Assembly (NCBI GenBank): GCA_035489015.1
Contig: DATHKR010000201.1
Coordinates: forward strand, 1-64,000
Reading direction: 5' to 3'
Origin: DATFRY01 sp035489015
Lineage (GTDB): Bacteria > Myxococcota_A > Polyangia > Haliangiales > Haliangiaceae
Length of the DNA: 64,000 nucleotides
Below the pieces are notes generated by a model. That model did no database searches. It saw only the letters and a program-made list of their open reading frames with translations, and was not told the origin of the DNA. Each line of letters opens with the position of its first letter. Position 1 is the stretch's first letter. Shown one piece after another: positions 47,587-56,852 of this stretch. A program made the translations under genes and the position numbers.

Positions 47587-48372
47587 TTATCTCAGCTGCG
47601 CGGTCTCGGCGAGCATCTCGTCGGCGGCCTTGACCACGCGGCTGTTGATCTCGTAGGCGCGCTGGCCGGTGATGAGATCGATCATCTCCTCGACCACGTT
47701 CACGTTGGAGAGCTCGAGGGTGCCCTGGGCCAGGGTGCCGCTGCCGTTCTCGCCGGCCGGACCGGTCACCGCCGTGCCCGACGCCGACGTCTCGCGGTAG
47801 AGGTTGCGCCCCATCGACTCGAGCCCGCTCTCGTTGGCGAAGGTCGCGACCTCGATCTGGCCGGCCTCGACCGCCGCGGCCTCGCCTGGCACGGTGACCG
47901 ACACGGTGCCGTCGGCGCCGATGGTGACCGACTGCGCGTCGGGCGGGATCGAGATGGCGCTGGCCAGCGGGTAGCCCTGAGCGGTGACCAGCTGTCCCTC
48001 CGGGTCGAGCTTGAACGCGCCGTCACGGGTGTAGGCGACCTCGCCGCTGGGCAGGTTGACCTGGTAGAAGCCGCGCCCCTCGATCGCCACGTCGAGCGGG
48101 TTGTCGGTCTGGCGCAGGTCGCCCTGGCCGTGCATGCGGTGGGTGGCGGTGGTGCGGACGCCGAGGCCGACCTGCAACCCGGTCGGCGACTGGGTGCCGG
48201 CCCCGGTGGCCGCGCCCGGCGAGCGCTGGGTCTGGTACATGAGGTCGGCGAACTCGGCCCGGCTCTTCTTGAAGCCGTGGGTCGAGACGTTGGCGATGTT
48301 GTTGGCGGTGACGTCGAGGCGCGTCTGCTGCGCCTCCATTCCCGTCGCTGCCGTGGAGAGTGCGCGGATCAT
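47587..48372 (-). CDS. flgG: distal rod protein FlgG
   Basis: The 261-aa protein starts MIRALSTAATGMEAQQTRLD and VTANNIANVSTHGFKKSRAE, the rod/hook N-terminal motif, with RQTDNPLDVAIEGRGFYQV and a C-terminal LSNVNVVEEMIDLITGQRAYE. The last phrase and the length identify FlgG. It follows flgF by 24 bp. Confidence 0.95.
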   Translation of the reverse strand: MIRALSTAATGMEAQQTRLDVTANNIANVSTHGFKKSRAEFADLMYQTQRSPGAATGAGTQSPTGLQVGLGVRTTATHRMHGQGDLRQTDNPLDVAIEGRGFYQVNLPSGEVAYTRDGAFKLDPEGQLVTAQGYPLASAISIPPDAQSVTIGADGTVSVTVPGEAAAVEAGQIEVATFANESGLESMGRNLYRETSASGTAVTGPAGENGSGTLAQGTLELSNVNVVEEMIDLITGQRAYEINSRVVKAADEMLAETAQLR

Positions 48373-48396
48373 GGCTTGCTCCTGCTTGCTGCTGGG

Positions 48397-49113
48397 TTAC
48401 TTGGACCGACCGAGGCCGCGTGCGGCCGCGGCGTCCATGTCGCGGTAGCCCTGGATCATCTTCATGAGCGATTCGTAGGTGCGGGAGACCTTGACCAGCT
48501 CGATCACGCCGCGCACCACGTTGACGTTGGACTGCTCGAGCGCGCCCGACATGATCTCGACCGGCGGTCCGCCCTGGATCGGCGGGCCGCTCGCGGCGTA
48601 GAGGTTGTCTCCCTCGCGGGTGAGCGAGGTGGGCGCGAAGCGGACCAGCTCGAGCTGACCGACCGGGTCGGCGCCGACCATGAGCCGGCCGTCGTCGCCG
48701 ACGGTGACGTCGGTCGCGTCGGGCGGGACCCGCAGCTCGCCGCCGCCGGTCGCGCGCGCGACCAGGCCGGCGCCGTTGACCAGGCGGCCCTGGTTGTCGA
48801 GGCGGAAGTCGCCGGCCCGGGTGTAGCGGACGCCGGCCGGCGTGTTGACGGAGAAGTAGCCGTCGCCGGTCAGCGCCAGGTCGAGCGGGTTGTCGGTCTG
48901 CCGGATCGGGCCGGCGCTGGTGTCGGTGGCCACCTCGGCCACACCGACGAAGGCGGCGTCCTGCGCGCGGGTGTTGGCCAGAGCCTGGCCGAAGGTGGCC
49001 CGCTTTCCCTTGTAGCCGGCGGTCGACGCGTTGGCGATGTTGTTGGCGGTGACGTCGAGCGCGCGGTCCTGGGCCACGGCCCCGGACGTCGCGATGTAGA
49101 TGCCGCTTCCCAT
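48397..49113 (-). CDS. flgF: proximal rod protein FlgF
   Basis: The 238-aa protein starts GSGIYIATSGAVAQDRALDV and TANNIANASTAGYKGKRATF, has IRQTDNPLDLALTGDGYFSV, and ends QSNVNVVRGVIELVKVSRTY. It is shorter than FlgG and pairs with it as in other rod operons. The ATG at 49113 has a strong Shine-Dalgarno GGAGGTGAT within the fliA end, and the start overlaps the fliA stop (TGATG). Confidence 0.93.
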   Translation of the reverse strand: MGSGIYIATSGAVAQDRALDVTANNIANASTAGYKGKRATFGQALANTRAQDAAFVGVAEVATDTSAGPIRQTDNPLDLALTGDGYFSVNTPAGVRYTRAGDFRLDNQGRLVNGAGLVARATGGGELRVPPDATDVTVGDDGRLMVGADPVGQLELVRFAPTSLTREGDNLYAASGPPIQGGPPVEIMSGALEQSNVNVVRGVIELVKVSRTYESLMKMIQGYRDMDAAAARGLGRSK

Positions 49114-49808
49114 CAGATCACCTCCTCCATCTTGGAGACCGCCGCGCGCAGCCGGGCCAGGGCGCGGCCATGGAGCTGGCACACGCGTGACTCGGTCACG
49201 CCGAGGAGGTCGCCGATCTCGGCGTAGGTGAACTCCTCGTTGTAGTAGAGGGCGAGGATCCGGGCGTCGCGCTCGCCCAGGGTCTTGAGCGCGCGGGCGA
49301 GCAGCTCGGCGTTCTGCGCCCCCTCCAGCAGCGCCGCCGGCGACGGCGCGTCGGACGCGGCCACGAAGCCGCCGAGGCCGGCCGCGTCGACCACCTCGAG
49401 CCCGATCGTGCTGATCTGCGGCAGCATGGCGAGGTCGTCCTGGTACTCCTCGACCGAGACGCCGATGGCCGCGGCCACCTCCTGGTCCTCGGGGGCCCGG
49501 CCCAGCCGGTGCTCGAGCTCGCGCATGGTCTCGCCCAGCTGGCGGGCCGAGCGGCGCGCGCTGCGCGACAGCGGGTCGCCGCGGCGGAGCTCGTCGAGGA
49601 CCGAGCCGCGCACCCGCTTGGTGGCAAAGGCGATGAACGGCTCGCCCCGGCTGGCGTCGTAGCGGTCGGCCGCCTCGGCCAGCCCGACCATCGCGGCCGA
49701 GATGAGGTCCTCGGACGCGATCCAGGCCGGCGTGCGGCGGGCCACCCGCAGGGCGACGCGGCGGGCCATCGGCGCGAACTCGGCGATCAGCCGGTTCCGC
49801 TCGAGCAT
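49113..49808 (-). CDS. fliA: flagellar sigma factor FliA (sigma-28)
   Basis: FliA directs late flagellar transcription. The 231-aa protein has sigma region 2 (RRTPAWIASEDLISAAMVGL, FIAFATKRVRGSVLDELRR), region 3 and region 4 (LGERDARILALYYNEEFTYA, EIGDLLGVTESRVCQLHGRA). Region 4 ends CQLHGRALARLR, typical of FliA. ATG 49808 is the first start; a few upstream codons without a good start remain possible. Targets in this window probably include motA, maf and an HDOD gene. Confidence 0.93.
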   Translation of the reverse strand: MLERNRLIAEFAPMARRVALRVARRTPAWIASEDLISAAMVGLAEAADRYDASRGEPFIAFATKRVRGSVLDELRRGDPLSRSARRSARQLGETMRELEHRLGRAPEDQEVAAAIGVSVEEYQDDLAMLPQISTIGLEVVDAAGLGGFVAASDAPSPAALLEGAQNAELLARALKTLGERDARILALYYNEEFTYAEIGDLLGVTESRVCQLHGRALARLRAAVSKMEEVI

Positions 49809-49849
49809 GGGCTTGGCGCTGGTGGATGCGTAAGCCTGAAGTGGGGTGG

Positions 49850-50740
49850 TCAGCTCAGGTCTCCTGTGATCTGCCGGCGGTGGAAGAAGCGGCCCTCGAT
49901 CGGCTGCTCCTCGTCGGCGGCGAGGACGTCGAGCCGCCGGGCGGCCAGGCGAATGGCGCGGCTGGCGGGCGAGTCCGGGCGGGACAGCACCACCGGAAGG
50001 CCCTCGGCGGCCGCCTCCGACACCATCGTGTCGTAGGGGATGGCCGGCAGCGGGGTCAGGGTGAAGTCGAGGAAGCGATGGACCAGCGAGTTGAGGCGCG
50101 AGACCACCTCGTCCGCCTCGTCCTGGTTGCGCACCCGGTTGGGCAGGATGTAGGCGCGGCGGCGCTGGTGCTTTCGGCTGAGCACCTTGATGCAGGCGTA
50201 GGCATCGGCCAGGGCGAGCGGCTCCGGGGTCGCGACCACGACCACGGTCGGCGATGCGCCGGTCATCTCGACCTGGTTGCGGCCGATGCCCGCGCCGATG
50301 TCGACCACCAGCGTGTCGAAGCGGGTGGCCAGCCCGTCGATGGCGTCGAGCAGGCGCGCGCGCGCCTCGGCGTCCATGTTCTCGAGCTGGAACGATCCGT
50401 TGAGCGCGGGGAGCAGGTGCAGGCCGTGCACCTCCACCAGCGCCTCGCCGACCGGCATGCCCTGCAGGACGTCGAGCGCGCTCCGCTCGGGCGCGACCCC
50501 GAGCAAGAGGTTGAGGTCGGCCATGCCGAGGTCGCCGTCGACCAGGAGCGTGCGCGCGCCGAGCCCGGCGTAGCTGACCGCGAGGTTCACCGCGATCGCG
50601 CTCTTGCCGATGCCGCCCTTGCCGCCGGTCACCGCGATGGCGCGCGGCCGGCGCGGCGAGATGGAGGCGATTCCCTGCTCGCGGAGTCTTCTCAGCTGGC
50701 CGGCCTGATCGGTTCGGGTCATGGATTTGATCGTCGTCAT
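49850..50740 (-). CDS. flhG: flagellar number regulator FlhG
   Basis: The 296-aa MinD-like ATPase has Walker A GGKGGIGKSA, VDGDLGMADLNLLLGV, Walker B VVDIGAGIGRN, and PEPLALADAYACIK. It restricts flagella number and works with FlhF. It overlaps flhF by 4 bp. A second MinD-like protein at 25825 is present. Confidence 0.93.
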   Translation of the reverse strand: MTTIKSMTRTDQAGQLRRLREQGIASISPRRPRAIAVTGGKGGIGKSAIAVNLAVSYAGLGARTLLVDGDLGMADLNLLLGVAPERSALDVLQGMPVGEALVEVHGLHLLPALNGSFQLENMDAEARARLLDAIDGLATRFDTLVVDIGAGIGRNQVEMTGASPTVVVVATPEPLALADAYACIKVLSRKHQRRRAYILPNRVRNQDEADEVVSRLNSLVHRFLDFTLTPLPAIPYDTMVSEAAAEGLPVVLSRPDSPASRAIRLAARRLDVLAADEEQPIEGRFFHRRQITGDLS

Positions 50741-51849
50741 GCCGCCCTTGCTTCGCCGCGGTGATGGCCCGCGGCGTGGTCGTGGCTCTCGGCGCGGGCC
50801 AGGAGGCCGGCGTCATCGGCGTCTTCGAGGTCCTCCGGCACGGCCTGGCCCATCGTCACGAACGAGATCGGCAGGCCGAGGCGGACAGGGGCACGGACCA
50901 GCTGGTCCAGGTGGTCCGCCTCGTCCAGCTTGGTGAACAGCAGGCGGTCGATCGCCAACGTGGCCCGGTAGCGCGCGACCAGGCTGTCGAGGTAGGCCGG
51001 CGCCGACGGGGCCGGCAGGACCAGGTGGATCTCGAGGCCGTCGATCGCCGACAGGGTGCTGGCGAGCTCGGCGAGGGCCTGGCGATCGCGCGGGCTGCGC
51101 CCGGAGGTGTCGACGTAGATGACGTCGCAGGTCTCGAGCGCGCGGAGCGCGCGGGACAGCTCGAGCCGGTTGGACGCGACGTGGAGCGGAGCCGGGATGA
51201 GCTCGGCGAAGATGCGCAGTTGCTCCTCGCCGCCGACCCGGTAGTCGTCGAGGGTGATGAACCCGACCGCGAGGCCGCGGACCAGCGCGGCGCGCGCGCC
51301 CAGCTTGGCCACCGTGGTGGTCTTGCCGGCGCCGGTCGGGCCGATGAGGGCGACCACCCGGCCGGTGGACGGCGCGGTGAGCCGTGCGCCGCGCGCGAGC
51401 TCCTCGAGCGACGTCATCGGCGCGGACGCCGATGCGACCGCGGGCGCAGGGGCGACGGCCGGGTGGGCCGCGGACCCTGCGGCGAAGTCGGACAGCGCGC
51501 GCTTGAACTCGCCCAGCTCCTGGCGCAGGTGGGTGCCTTCACCCGGACTGGCGCGCAGGAGGCTGCGCAGCGCGCGCAGCTCGGAGCGGAGCGGGCCCAT
51601 GATGCGCTCGACGTCCTCCTCGGCCAGCGCGGGCGGCTGGGCGGCGCGGGGGGCCGGGGCCGGGCTGGCGACGCCCATGGGCACCGGGCCCTCTCCGAGC
51701 TCGACGACCGCGGTGATCTCGATACCGCCACCGACCACGCCCTTCCTGAGCTCGCGGGTGGAGAGGATGATCGCGTGCTCTCCGAGGTCGCGCTTGGCCT
51801 GGGCCAGCGCGTCCCGCAAGTTGGCGCCCCTGTACTTTGCGACTTTCAC
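50737..51849 (-). CDS. flhF: flagellar placement GTPase FlhF
   Basis: FlhF is an SRP-type GTPase that sets the polar position of the flagellum. The 370-aa protein has the B domain (KVAKYRGANLRDALAQAKRD) and the NG domain (GPTGAGKTTTVAKLGARAAL, ITLDDYRVGGEEQLRIFAEL, VIYVDTSGRSPRD, FTKLDEADHL). The presence of flhF with flhG supports a polar flagellum. It overlaps flhA by 4 bp. Confidence 0.95.
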   Translation of the reverse strand: MKVAKYRGANLRDALAQAKRDLGEHAIILSTRELRKGVVGGGIEITAVVELGEGPVPMGVASPAPAPRAAQPPALAEEDVERIMGPLRSELRALRSLLRASPGEGTHLRQELGEFKRALSDFAAGSAAHPAVAPAPAVASASAPMTSLEELARGARLTAPSTGRVVALIGPTGAGKTTTVAKLGARAALVRGLAVGFITLDDYRVGGEEQLRIFAELIPAPLHVASNRLELSRALRALETCDVIYVDTSGRSPRDRQALAELASTLSAIDGLEIHLVLPAPSAPAYLDSLVARYRATLAIDRLLFTKLDEADHLDQLVRAPVRLGLPISFVTMGQAVPEDLEDADDAGLLARAESHDHAAGHHRGEARAA

Positions 51850-53930
51850 GCTGCGTTCTCCTGTCCGCCGATCACGTTGTGCGTGACGAACGGAACTGAC
51901 GGGTCCACTTCGCGGTAGCTGAGGACGGTGAGACCGGGGACGTGGCGTTGTGCGACGGCCGCGACAGCGCGGCGGATGTCGGGCGCCACCACGAGGACCG
52001 CCGGTACATCCGACTCCACCGCCCTCCGCGTGTGGTCCTCGATCTCCCCGGTGAGCTTGGACAGAGCTCTTGCATTGCGTGTGCCGCTCTCGCGAAACAG
52101 CTCCTCGGCGCGCGGCGCGAGCACCATCGCGCGCAGCTCACCCGCTTCGGTCAGATTCTGGCGGGTGATGCGCCGGGCGAGGCGCTGCCGCACGAGCTCG
52201 GTCAGGTCGCCGGGATCCTTCACCTGTCCGGCGTGATCGGCGAGCGCCTCCAGAATGGTGCGCAAGTCGCGGATCGAGACGTTCTCCCGCAACAAGCTGC
52301 GGAGAACCTTGATGACGTCTCCCAGCGACATGAGATGCGGTATCAGCTCCTCGACCACCTTGCTGTCCTGCTTGCCGGCGAGGTCCAGGAGCTCCTGCAC
52401 CTCGCGTCTTCCGAGCAGGTCGGCGGCATGTCGTCTGATGACTTCGGTGACGTTCGTCGCCACGACTGACGAGGGGTCGACGACCGTGCAGCCGGCGGCC
52501 TCGGCGCGGCTCCGCTCCGACGCGCCGATCCACTTGGCCGGCAGACCGAACACCGGTTCACGCGCCACTTCACCCGGCAGGGAGGCGATGGCGTGTCCGG
52601 TGGCGTCGATGGCCATGAGCCGGCCGGCCCGGACCTCTCCCTCGGCGACGGTGACGCCGGAGATCGAGATGCGATAGCCGCCCGGCTTCAGGTGAAGGTC
52701 ATCGCGCACATGGACCGGCGGCACGATGAGGCCGAGCTCGAGGGCCATGTGCTTGCGGAGGTCGGCGACCCGGGAGAGGATCTCGCCGCCACGGGTGGCG
52801 TCGACCAGCGGCAGGAGGTCGAGCCCGACGTCGAGCGACAGCAGCTCCACCGGCAGGGCGGCCTCGATCTCCGCCTTCTGCGCCTCCGGGTCGAAGCGCG
52901 ACGGCGGGGCCGGCTGGCCGCCGACGAGCGCGGCGGCGCCCGCCTCGCCGGGGACGTGAACACCCAGCGCCATGTTGCGGGCGGCCCGCTGGCCGCCGAT
53001 GAAGACCAGCGCGGCCAGGCCGAAGAAGACCAGGTGCGGCATCCCGGGCAGGAGGCCGAGCAGGAGCACGATCCCGGCGGCCAGCTTGATCGGGCGCGGG
53101 CGCGACAGGAGCTGCTGGCCGAGCGCGCCGGCCAGCGGGCCGTCACCGGTGCGGGTGATGAGCAGGGCGGCGCCGGTCGACACCAGGAGCGCGGGGATCT
53201 GGGTGACCAGGCCGTCGCCGATGGAGAGCGTGGTGTAGGCGTGGGCGGCGTCGACCGCCGACATGCCCTTCTGGACGATGCCGATGATCATCCCGCCGAT
53301 GATGTTGATGCCGACGATGAGCAGGCCGGCGACCGCGTCGCCGCGCACGAACTTGGAGGCGCCGTCCATCGCGCCGTGGAAGTCGGCCTCCTGCTCGATC
53401 GCGTGGCGGCGGGCGCGGGCCTCCTTCTCGTTGATGAGGCCGGCGCCCAGGTCGGCGTCGATCGCCATCTGCTTGCCGGGCATCGAGTCGAGTGTGAAGC
53501 GGGCGCTCACCTCGGAGATTCGCTCGGCGCCCTTGGTGATGACGATGAAGTTGACGATGACGAGGATGAGGAAGACGACCGCGCCGACGACGAAGTTGTT
53601 GCCGACCGCGAAGTCGCCGAACGCGTGGATGACGCCGCCGGCCGCGCTGGTGCCGCCGTCGCCGTGGGTGAGGATGAGCCGCGCGGAGGCCACGTTGAGG
53701 GCCAGGCGGAGGAGCGTCACGAACAGGAGCAGCGACGGGAACGCGCTGAAGTCGAGCGGGCGCTCGACGTAGACCGCGACCAGGAAGGTGAGGATCGCCG
53801 CGCACAGGCTGAACGCGAGCAGGACGTCCAGCATCGCGGGCGGCAGCGGCACCACGGTCAGGGCGAGGATCCCGACCAGGCCGGCGGCCAGGATCAGATC
53901 GCCGCGCGAGCTCCTCGCGGCCGGGCTCAT
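51846..53930 (-). CDS. flhA: flagellar export gate protein FlhA
   Basis: FlhA forms the cytosolic ring and channel of the export gate. The 694-aa protein has eight TM helices in its first 320 residues, the signature RFTLDSMPGKQMAIDADLGA with GLINEKEARARR, and a large C-terminal cytosolic domain (PVELLSLDVGLDLLPLVDAT; LVAPR-like MVLAPRAEELFRES). Length is normal. It overlaps flhB and flhF. Confidence 0.96.
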   Translation of the reverse strand: MSPAARSSRGDLILAAGLVGILALTVVPLPPAMLDVLLAFSLCAAILTFLVAVYVERPLDFSAFPSLLLFVTLLRLALNVASARLILTHGDGGTSAAGGVIHAFGDFAVGNNFVVGAVVFLILVIVNFIVITKGAERISEVSARFTLDSMPGKQMAIDADLGAGLINEKEARARRHAIEQEADFHGAMDGASKFVRGDAVAGLLIVGINIIGGMIIGIVQKGMSAVDAAHAYTTLSIGDGLVTQIPALLVSTGAALLITRTGDGPLAGALGQQLLSRPRPIKLAAGIVLLLGLLPGMPHLVFFGLAALVFIGGQRAARNMALGVHVPGEAGAAALVGGQPAPPSRFDPEAQKAEIEAALPVELLSLDVGLDLLPLVDATRGGEILSRVADLRKHMALELGLIVPPVHVRDDLHLKPGGYRISISGVTVAEGEVRAGRLMAIDATGHAIASLPGEVAREPVFGLPAKWIGASERSRAEAAGCTVVDPSSVVATNVTEVIRRHAADLLGRREVQELLDLAGKQDSKVVEELIPHLMSLGDVIKVLRSLLRENVSIRDLRTILEALADHAGQVKDPGDLTELVRQRLARRITRQNLTEAGELRAMVLAPRAEELFRESGTRNARALSKLTGEIEDHTRRAVESDVPAVLVVAPDIRRAVAAVAQRHVPGLTVLSYREVDPSVPFVTHNVIGGQENAA

Positions 53931-54973
53931 CGGCGGCGCTCCCTCAGCCGGTAGACATAGGCGAGCACCTCGGCGACGGCCTCGAACAGCTGCGCCGGGA
54001 TCTCGCGCCCCTCGGGCACGAGCTTGAAGATGAGGCGGGCGAGCGGCGGGCGCTGGAGGATCGGGATGCCGGCCTTGCGGGCCAGCTCGCGGATGTGGAC
54101 GGCGGCGTTGCGCCGGCCCTTGGCCAGGACCCGCGGGGCGCGGTCACCCTCGGCGCTGTAGCGCAGCGCGACCGCGTACTCGGTCGGGTTGACCAGGACG
54201 ACGTCGGCCTTCTTGACCTCGGCGGACACCCGGCGGCGGGCCAGCTCGCGCATGCGGCGCCGGCGATGGCCGCGCACCATCGGATCGCCCTCCTGCTCGC
54301 GGTGCTCGCGCTTGAGCTCCTCGGGCGACATCATCATCTTCTTGCTCATCTTCCTGCGGGCCAGCAGGTAGTCGAACGCGGCGAGCGCGGCGAGCGCGGC
54401 GATGGCGCCGATCGCGACGTGGCCGGCTCCGGTCGCGGTCCGCTGGGCCAGCGCGGCCGCCTCGAGCACCGGCGCGGCCAGGTAGCGGTCCATCTCGGTT
54501 CGCAGCACTCCCCAGACCACGGCCACCACCGCGGTGGTCTTGAGCAGCGCCTTCAGGACCCGCCCGGCGCCCTGCTTGGGCGAGAGCGCCTGGCCGATCG
54601 CCTGGGGCGCGAACACCTTGGTCAGGTCGAAGCCCGGCTTCTTGAAGGTGGGCGGCCAGCCGAGCTGAGCGACCGCGCCCAGCATGTAGCCGAGCACGGC
54701 GCCGACGCAGCCCGGGGTCACCGCGCGGGCGAAGACGCGGCCGGCGTTGCCGAGCGGGATGACGCCATCCGGGGTCTGGAGCGCGGCGGCGGAGGCGCGC
54801 ATCAGGTCGGCCAGGTCGCGGGCGGTCTGGTCGGAGAACGACATCATGCAGACGACGCCACCGAACAGCGCCACGCTCGAGGCGAGGTCGTTGGAGCGCG
54901 CGATCTCGCCGCGCTTGCGGAACTCCTGGATCCGCCGCGGTGTCGGTTTTTGTGTCTTGCCCTCGTCGCCCAC
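53927..54973 (-). CDS. flhB: flagellar export switch protein FlhB
   Basis: FlhB switches export from hook to filament. The 348-aa protein has four TM helices and the C-terminal autocleavage site NPTE (VVLVNPTEYAVALRY), where many species have NPTH. The N-terminus starts GDEGKTQKPTPRRIQEFRKR, as usual. It follows fliR by 6 bp. Confidence 0.95.
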   Translation of the reverse strand: MGDEGKTQKPTPRRIQEFRKRGEIARSNDLASSVALFGGVVCMMSFSDQTARDLADLMRASAAALQTPDGVIPLGNAGRVFARAVTPGCVGAVLGYMLGAVAQLGWPPTFKKPGFDLTKVFAPQAIGQALSPKQGAGRVLKALLKTTAVVAVVWGVLRTEMDRYLAAPVLEAAALAQRTATGAGHVAIGAIAALAALAAFDYLLARRKMSKKMMMSPEELKREHREQEGDPMVRGHRRRRMRELARRRVSAEVKKADVVLVNPTEYAVALRYSAEGDRAPRVLAKGRRNAAVHIRELARKAGIPILQRPPLARLIFKLVPEGREIPAQLFEAVAEVLAYVYRLRERRR

Positions 54974-54979
54974 GTCAGG

Positions 54980-55711
54980 TCACGGCTGCAGAAAGGCGTC
55001 GAGCGAGTCGGTGGCGCGCCGGCCGAGCTCGTCCATCTGGCGGGCGAACACCGGCGCGGTCGCGATGAGCACGATCGCGCCGACGATCAACATGCCAGCC
55101 AGCATCACGGAGAAGGTGTTGAGCGCCGGAGCGGCGCGCGAGACCAGGGCCAGGCCGAGGTTGGTGAGGGTGCCGGCGATGAGCGCCGGCGCGGCGACGC
55201 GGAGCCCGGCGACCAGCACCTCGCCCGACTGGTGGATGATGCGGTCGAGCCCGCCCTGGAGGCTGTAGACGTCGCTCGGCGCGGCCGCCAGCACCCGCAC
55301 GCTGGCCTCGAGCCCGCCGGCGGCGAGGAAGGCGAGGCCGGCGGCGCAGAACCCGAGCTGTCGGGTCATGGCGGACGGTTCGCCGCGGGCCGGGTCCGCG
55401 GTCTGCGCGAAGCCGAGGCCGAACTGGAGCCCGATGAGCTCGCCGCCCGCCTCGGCGCCGGCCAGGACCATGCGGGCGGTGAAGCCGGCCAGGAGGCCGA
55501 GCAGGACCTCGGCGGGGATCGCGAGCGGAAGCGCGGCCGCCTCGATCGGCGGGCGCATCGGCGCCACCGCCAGGGCCAGCGCGGCGGCCGCGCCGACCCG
55601 CATCTTGCCCGACATCTGGCGGTCGCCGGTCAGCGGCGCGGCGTAGAGGAAGGCGGCGGCGCGCGCGAACGCGGTCAGGTAACCGCCCAGCGCCGCGAGG
55701 TCGAGCGTCAC
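54980..55711 (-). CDS. fliR: flagellar export gate protein FliR
   Basis: The 243-aa protein has six hydrophobic segments (LAALGGYLTAFARAAAFLYA, AAALALAVAPMRPPIEAA, AEVLLGLLAGFTARMVLAGA, LIAGTLTNLGLALVSRAAPA) and the order fliP-fliQ-fliR that marks FliR. The start is GTG at 55711, overlapping the fliQ stop by 4 bp. Confidence 0.92.
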   Translation of the reverse strand: MTLDLAALGGYLTAFARAAAFLYAAPLTGDRQMSGKMRVGAAAALALAVAPMRPPIEAAALPLAIPAEVLLGLLAGFTARMVLAGAEAGGELIGLQFGLGFAQTADPARGEPSAMTRQLGFCAAGLAFLAAGGLEASVRVLAAAPSDVYSLQGGLDRIIHQSGEVLVAGLRVAAPALIAGTLTNLGLALVSRAAPALNTFSVMLAGMLIVGAIVLIATAPVFARQMDELGRRATDSLDAFLQP

Positions 55712-55983
55712 TGTCGGTCCTGGACCCCGACGTCGCCGGCCGCCTCGACCGCGGCGGTGGTGAAGCGCGACAGCCGATCGAGCAGCGCGTGGCCGCCCAG
55801 CCCCAGGACCAGCCCGACGGCCAGGAGCTTGGGCACGAACGAGAAGGAGCTGTCGTTCATCTGGGTGGCGGCCTGCAGGAGCGAGGTCAACACCCCGACC
55901 AGGAGCGCGCCGATCACCAGCGGGGCCGAGACCATCGCGGTGGTGATGAGCGCCTCGCGCCACATGTCGAGCAGCGAGTTCAA
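55708..55983 (-). CDS. fliQ: flagellar export gate protein FliQ
   Basis: The 91-aa protein has two TM helices (EALITTAMVSAPLVIGALLV and FVPKLLAVGLVLGLGGHALL) separated by the NDSSFSF region. Both size and place between fliP and fliR match FliQ, the small helical subunit of the export gate. Confidence 0.93.
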   Translation of the reverse strand: MNSLLDMWREALITTAMVSAPLVIGALLVGVLTSLLQAATQMNDSSFSFVPKLLAVGLVLGLGGHALLDRLSRFTTAAVEAAGDVGVQDRQ

Positions 55984-56852
55984 CCGACCGCTCCGCGCAG
56001 GAGAGACGCCACCACCATGTGCCAGCCGTCGATGGCGACGAACACGAGCAGCTTGATCGGCAGCGCGACGATCGGCGGCGGCAGCATGACCATGCCGAGC
56101 GCCGACAGCACCGACGCCACCACCAGGTCGATGACCAGGAAGGGGAGCAGGATGATGAGGCCCATCTTGAACGCGGTATGCAGCTCGCTGACCACGAACG
56201 CGGGCACCGCGATGCGGAGCGGGACGTCGGCGACCGTGGCCGGGCGCGGCGCGTCCGAGATGTCGTAGAACAGCGAGAGGTCCTCGGGCCGCGCGCGGGA
56301 GACCAGGAAGTCGCGCAGCGGCGGCGTGGCCGCCTCGACCGCCTGGGTCTCGCTGAGCTGGCCGTCGAGGTAGGGCCGGATGCCGAGCCGATAGACCTCG
56401 GCGCCGATCGGAGCCATGACGAAGAGGGTCATGAACAGGGCCAGGCCGATCATCACCTGCGTGGGAGGCGCCCCCTGCGTGCCGAGCCCGGTGCGGAGGA
56501 ACGAGAAGACCACCGCGAAGCGGGTGAAGCAGGTGCAGACCAGGATGAGGGCGGGCGCGAGCGAGGCGAGGGTGAGCAGCGCGATGACCTGGATCGCGGA
56601 GCTGGGGCCGCTGGTGCCGGCGACCCGGTCGAGCGCGCTCGGGGCCGCGGCGGCGGCGGCGGCGCTCGGGGTGATCGGCGGGCGCATCGGCGCGGGCGGG
56701 GGCGGGGATGGGAGACCGGGGCGCGGCGCCGGCGCGAGCGCGAGGCCAGTGGTCGGCGTCCCCGCACCGCTGGCGTCGCCGCCCAGGCCGATCGACGCGG
56801 CGAGGGTCAGCGTCAGGGTCACGGCGGCGAGGGTGGCGGAGCGGGAGATCAA
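55980..56852 (-). CDS. fliP: flagellar export gate protein FliP
   Basis: The 290-aa protein has a signal-like N-terminus, a Pro/Ala-rich stretch (RPGLPSPPPPAPMRPPITPS) and the FliP core: LLTLASLAPALILVCTCFTR, TQVMIGLALFMTLFVMAPIG, and SELHTAFKMGLIILLPFLVI followed by DLVVASVLSALGMVMLPPP. Start is TTG at 56852 with a 4-bp TTGA overlap with fliO. Confidence 0.95.
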   Translation of the reverse strand: MISRSATLAAVTLTLTLAASIGLGGDASGAGTPTTGLALAPAPRPGLPSPPPPAPMRPPITPSAAAAAAAPSALDRVAGTSGPSSAIQVIALLTLASLAPALILVCTCFTRFAVVFSFLRTGLGTQGAPPTQVMIGLALFMTLFVMAPIGAEVYRLGIRPYLDGQLSETQAVEAATPPLRDFLVSRARPEDLSLFYDISDAPRPATVADVPLRIAVPAFVVSELHTAFKMGLIILLPFLVIDLVVASVLSALGMVMLPPPIVALPIKLLVFVAIDGWHMVVASLLRGAVG

